Notes under the pieces: generated by a model
Told to the model about the DNA's origin: nothing
The model's database searches: none
What the model saw: the letters and a program-made list of their open reading frames with translations, nothing else
Program-made: the position numbers and the translations under genes
In this document: positions 60,896-64,000 of the stretch, one piece after another
How positions within the stretch are numbered: the first letter of the stretch is position 1
Layout: each line of letters starts with the position of its first letter
Assembly: GCA_020152595.1 (NCBI GenBank)
Contig: JAIGNY010000745.1
Span: 131,001-195,000 of the forward strand
Length of the DNA stretch: 64,000 nt
Source of the DNA: Chiridota heheva
Taxonomy: Eukaryota; Echinodermata; Holothuroidea; Apodida; Chiridotidae
Direction: 5' to 3'

Positions 60896-62529
60896 TTAAA
60901 AAACATAGGAATTGTACCTAATCAATAACAACCCTTGTACGGCAATCCCAATGTCAACCAGTATTGAGGGATGTGTATGATAATTAGGAACACCTGTGGT
61001 TAGGTTAGGCTACGTTATAACAATGGCCTAGGCCTACTAATACAGTCAGTCACAGATCATGAACATACTTAGGCCTATCTAGACTACGTTGAACTTGATA
61101 TGCCTACTCACACAGTCCACAAGCTGTTAGTGTTACAATATCATACTGATATAAGTGGCATGCCGACGGTCGTGTTTCTCTTACGTCAATCATTAGTATG
61201 CGTCAACATACCTAAATAGAGCAGATCTCCAAATCTACCAATTTGGGTATGTGCCCATGTCCATTAAAAAAGTGGCGCCACAAACTAATCAAAAGTCAAT
61301 GGGATTTAACACGTCTCAAAAAAAAGTTCCCAGATTTTTCTGGGAGACTTTATTTTTGATATCAAAATCAACTCCCTTCTCACTGAAAAATGAAACACAC
61401 TTACTTCAGTTTATTTTCAGTTGCAGTGGTAAAGTTTGGAGAAAAACATCAACGATAAATGGTCAAAATTAGAAGGAAAGAGAAAAATAGCAACAATTTG
61501 TCAGGTTTTTTTTCTTCAAAATTGTGAAACGCTCTTAACAATACATGTAATACCGGCGCATATGCATGCACATGTGCGTGCACATGTATAATGTATTATG
61601 CCTCGCAATTAGCATGCCCAATATTTTGAATATCTTGCTCTCATGACGAGGATGTACGGGCATAGTGCCTATGGCGTTGGAATTGCAACACTCAAACAGT
61701 ACAATCTAATTCCCGCACTTTATATATGCCCATGAAAAATGCCCGTGAAAGTTCCTCGCCCATGTTGCTCTTTCTCTAAGTTGTGTACACTCGCGTACGC
61801 ATAACAATGCTCAGCATAGAAAATTCAGTTCTACGCAGGAAATTAACTGTAAAAAACCACGGAGCCAAAACTTCTCGACAATCAGTTTTTGATACGCCTA
61901 CATTTCTAAACTTTCTAAGAATAACTTTTACTCAGTGATATCATCATTTGATTCGGAAACACATCTTTAACTCCCAGGACTAAGTTTTTGTGTTTACAAG
62001 GTAAGGAGAAATGTTGGTAGCCATCGGAAGTAAAAGTTTATTGTTTCGGTGATGTTGATGTTGTATCGAGGTGTAGGCTCACTAGTCAATCATTACATAA
62101 TGTTTAGGCCTAGGCCTACGTTATGGCCTAACGATTAATAGGCCTACACAGTACACTCAGCATTAAACTTACGTTTAAATTAACGTTAGAATAAACGTTG
62201 AACTTGAAGTTAACGTTAGCCCACTATGTAGTGAGACCTGGGCGCAAGCTGTGACTGATGATTGTATAGTTTCTAAATCTTAGTCAAAGCGTCCACGCAA
62301 TTCTGGTAATTACCATCCAGAAGTGTACAGAAAATAAAGTGTTAAATTCTGGTCAACTGGATACGACTGCTAAACTTTTCAATCTTCGTCGGTCATTATT
62401 TTCGGTACCATCTTACGACCTCGCACCGTCCGAGTTTTGCTGTCATGCATGTTGTTGTTGTTTTTTTCTTGTGGAAAACGAGGGAGACATTCCACTAAAT
62501 TTCACTTTCTTGGTCATGCGTCTTGGGAG
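60896..62529. other. No gene recognised
   Basis: Contains AGGCCTA motifs, a palindromic TGCATGCACATGTGCGTGCA near 61563, and repeated TAACGTT near 62180-62220. A possible donor ACAAG|GTAAGGAG at 61999 could end a non-coding first exon, but no frame supports it. Confidence 0.45.
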
Positions 62530-62534
62530 GAACC

Positions 62535-63070
62535 TTTGATCCTCCTCCTGCTGTCCTGCAAGCGGAAACCACTCAATCACTGCGGGGTATCTCGCCCCAA
62601 AAACAACTCGATCGTCCTCCTGCTGTCCTGCAAGCGGAAACCGCTCAATAACTGGGGTATCTCGCCCCAACACCAACTCGATCCTCCTCCTGCAAGCGGA
62701 AACCGCTCAATAACTGTGGTATCTCGCCCCAAAACCAACTCGATCCTCCTCCTGCAAGCGGAAACCGCTCAATCACTGGGGTATCTCGCCCCAAAACCAA
62801 CTCGATCCTCCTCCTGCAAGCGGAAACCGCTCAATAACTGTGGTATCTCGCACCAAAACCAACTCGATCCTCCTTCTGCTGTCCTGCAAGCAGACACCAC
62901 TCAATCACTGGGGTATCTCGCCCCAAAACCAACTCGATCCTCCTCCTGCAAGCGGAAACCGCTCAATAACTGTGGTATCTCGCACCAAAACCAACTCGAT
63001 CCTCCTTCCTGCTGTCCTGCAAGCAGACACCACTCAATCACTGGGGTATCTCGCCCCAAAACCAACTCGC
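62535..63070. repeat. ~62-bp minisatellite, about nine copies
   Basis: Units built on CTCGATCCTCCTCCTGCAAG and CGGAAACCGCTCAATAACTG, then GGTATCTCGCCCCAAAACCA, some with an extra CTGTCCTGC. Higher-order alternation of TGGGGTATC and TGTGGTATC units is visible. A 219-codon frame across it is a repeat artefact. Confidence 0.93.
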
Positions 63071-63544
63071 GCCCAAACCAAGTGTGGTCCCAATGATGAA
63101 TTTAGCCAGGATGGAATACATAGGTGGGAAAGCTGCAGTTATGTAGTATTATTTCGGGGTAGCTTGAGGTTATGGTAATAAGTTTATGTGTTTATTTACA
63201 TACACTTGCCGTCTTGGCCCCCAGTACATTGCTTTCCCGGGGCTCAAATATTCTTAAAGGCCATTTGTTGTGATTAAAATGTGGCGGCGTACAATTAATT
63301 CCAAAACGATACTGACTGGCCTATCAATGTAAGTGCATGCTGTACCATGGTGTTTCGACAAATCAAAACACAGGAATTGAGTGTTATTTACCTCGTACGT
63401 TAGAGACGACAACTGGCCGTTAAGACGGCCCTGTTCTTACTTCTAAGCGTATTATACATAAATGATACTACAATTTTAAAGATCACTGACATTTTATTGA
63501 ATGATTTAAAATGAAACCGTCGAGTTACAATATACAAATTATAA
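63071..63544. other. No feature recognised
   Basis: Short interval between two repeats with no gene seen. Confidence 0.5.
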
Positions 63545-64000
63545 CAAAATTGAAGTTTGTTACAAATAATTATCTGAACAATCATTTTTAAGTGACATAT
63601 AAAAATCACATTTTTAACCAGCAGTTACATTACACCTGTCACAACATATAACTCAAAGTTCGCGTTGCCAACAGGTGTAAAATATGAGGAAGCACATGAA
63701 CATTTAAGAACATTTCATAAGTTAAAAATCAATGAAGCTAAACTTTGAAATTTGTAAAAATAATCATCTAAACAACAAATTGTAAGTAACATATAAAAAT
63801 CACATTTTCAACCAGAAAATTTCAATGAGGACCATGAATTTGCAAATACATTAAGCCTGTCACCGCATATAACTCGAAGTTTGCGTTGCCAATAGGTGTA
63901 AAATATGAGGAAGCACATAGACATATAAGAAAGATTTGTATTATAAGTTTAAAATCAATGAAGCCAAACATTGAAATTGTTTAAAATAATCATCTGAACA
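63545..64000. repeat. ~200-bp tandem repeat, at least two copies, continues past window
   Basis: AAATAATTATCTGAACAA near 63565 recurs as AAATAATCATCTAAACAA near 63757 and AAATAATCATCTGAACA at the window end. Between them GTAAAATATGAGGAAGCACA occurs in each unit. The second unit has a 28-base insertion. Confidence 0.88.

Noticed and set aside
62437..63096. 219-codon frame
   Set aside because: Spans the 62-bp minisatellite; peptide repeats follow the DNA repeat and change frame with unit length.

Overview
The window is AT-rich animal DNA with one multi-exon host gene surrounded by a very dense load of transposable elements and tandem repeats. There are no bacterial or organellar features. GT-AG introns, a methyl-CpG-binding-domain protein with a C-terminal PWWP, tRNA-derived SINE heads, non-LTR retrotransposons and hAT and Ty3/gypsy relics point to a metazoan. 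The short AGGCCTA-type motifs and overall repeat style suggest an invertebrate deuterostome such as an echinoderm or hemichordate, but that last step is a low-confidence guess.

Host gene: an MBD5/MBD6-type gene lies on the minus strand. Its recognisable exons run from 30470 down to 13880: second half of the MBD (30193-30470), one giant disordered exon (23540-27450), the two halves of a PWWP domain (22346-22512 and 20984-21096), and a short helical C-terminal exon (13880-13955). All splice phases across these five exons agree. The giant exon needs five changes of reading frame. The N-terminal start of the MBD was not found. A separate plus-strand first coding exon of an unknown gene is proposed at 43244-43333.

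Left flank (1-12.2 kb): a decayed minus-strand Ty3/gypsy element (gag, protease, linker, integrase) has no visible reverse transcriptase. It is broken by a 2.1-kb repeat-bearing element and a 1-kb 25-bp minisatellite. Next to it lies a complete but dead hAT transposon (9120-11814) with a perfect 8-bp target duplication.

Introns of the host gene (13.9-30.2 kb) hold SINE-like copies, one of them split by two nested hAT-type MITEs. They also hold a 268-bp tandem array with six perfect ATGCAAAT octamers, and a second copy of the 2.1-kb-type element.

Right flank (30.5-64 kb): 15-bp and 20-bp minisatellites come first, then a 5.2-kb foldback structure with arms of about 1.7 kb (34.2-39.4 kb). Relics of Jockey-, RTE/L1- and CR1-like retrotransposons fill 39.4-54.7 kb, with a MITE at 46.8 kb. 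After 1.1 kb of (TA)n comes a 3.66-kb long-TIR element with no transposase that carries a 35-bp array. The end holds (TATG)n, a 62-bp minisatellite and a roughly 200-bp tandem repeat. Nothing in the window is an operon or pathway; apart from the MBD gene and possibly one other exon, the content is mobile or repetitive DNA.
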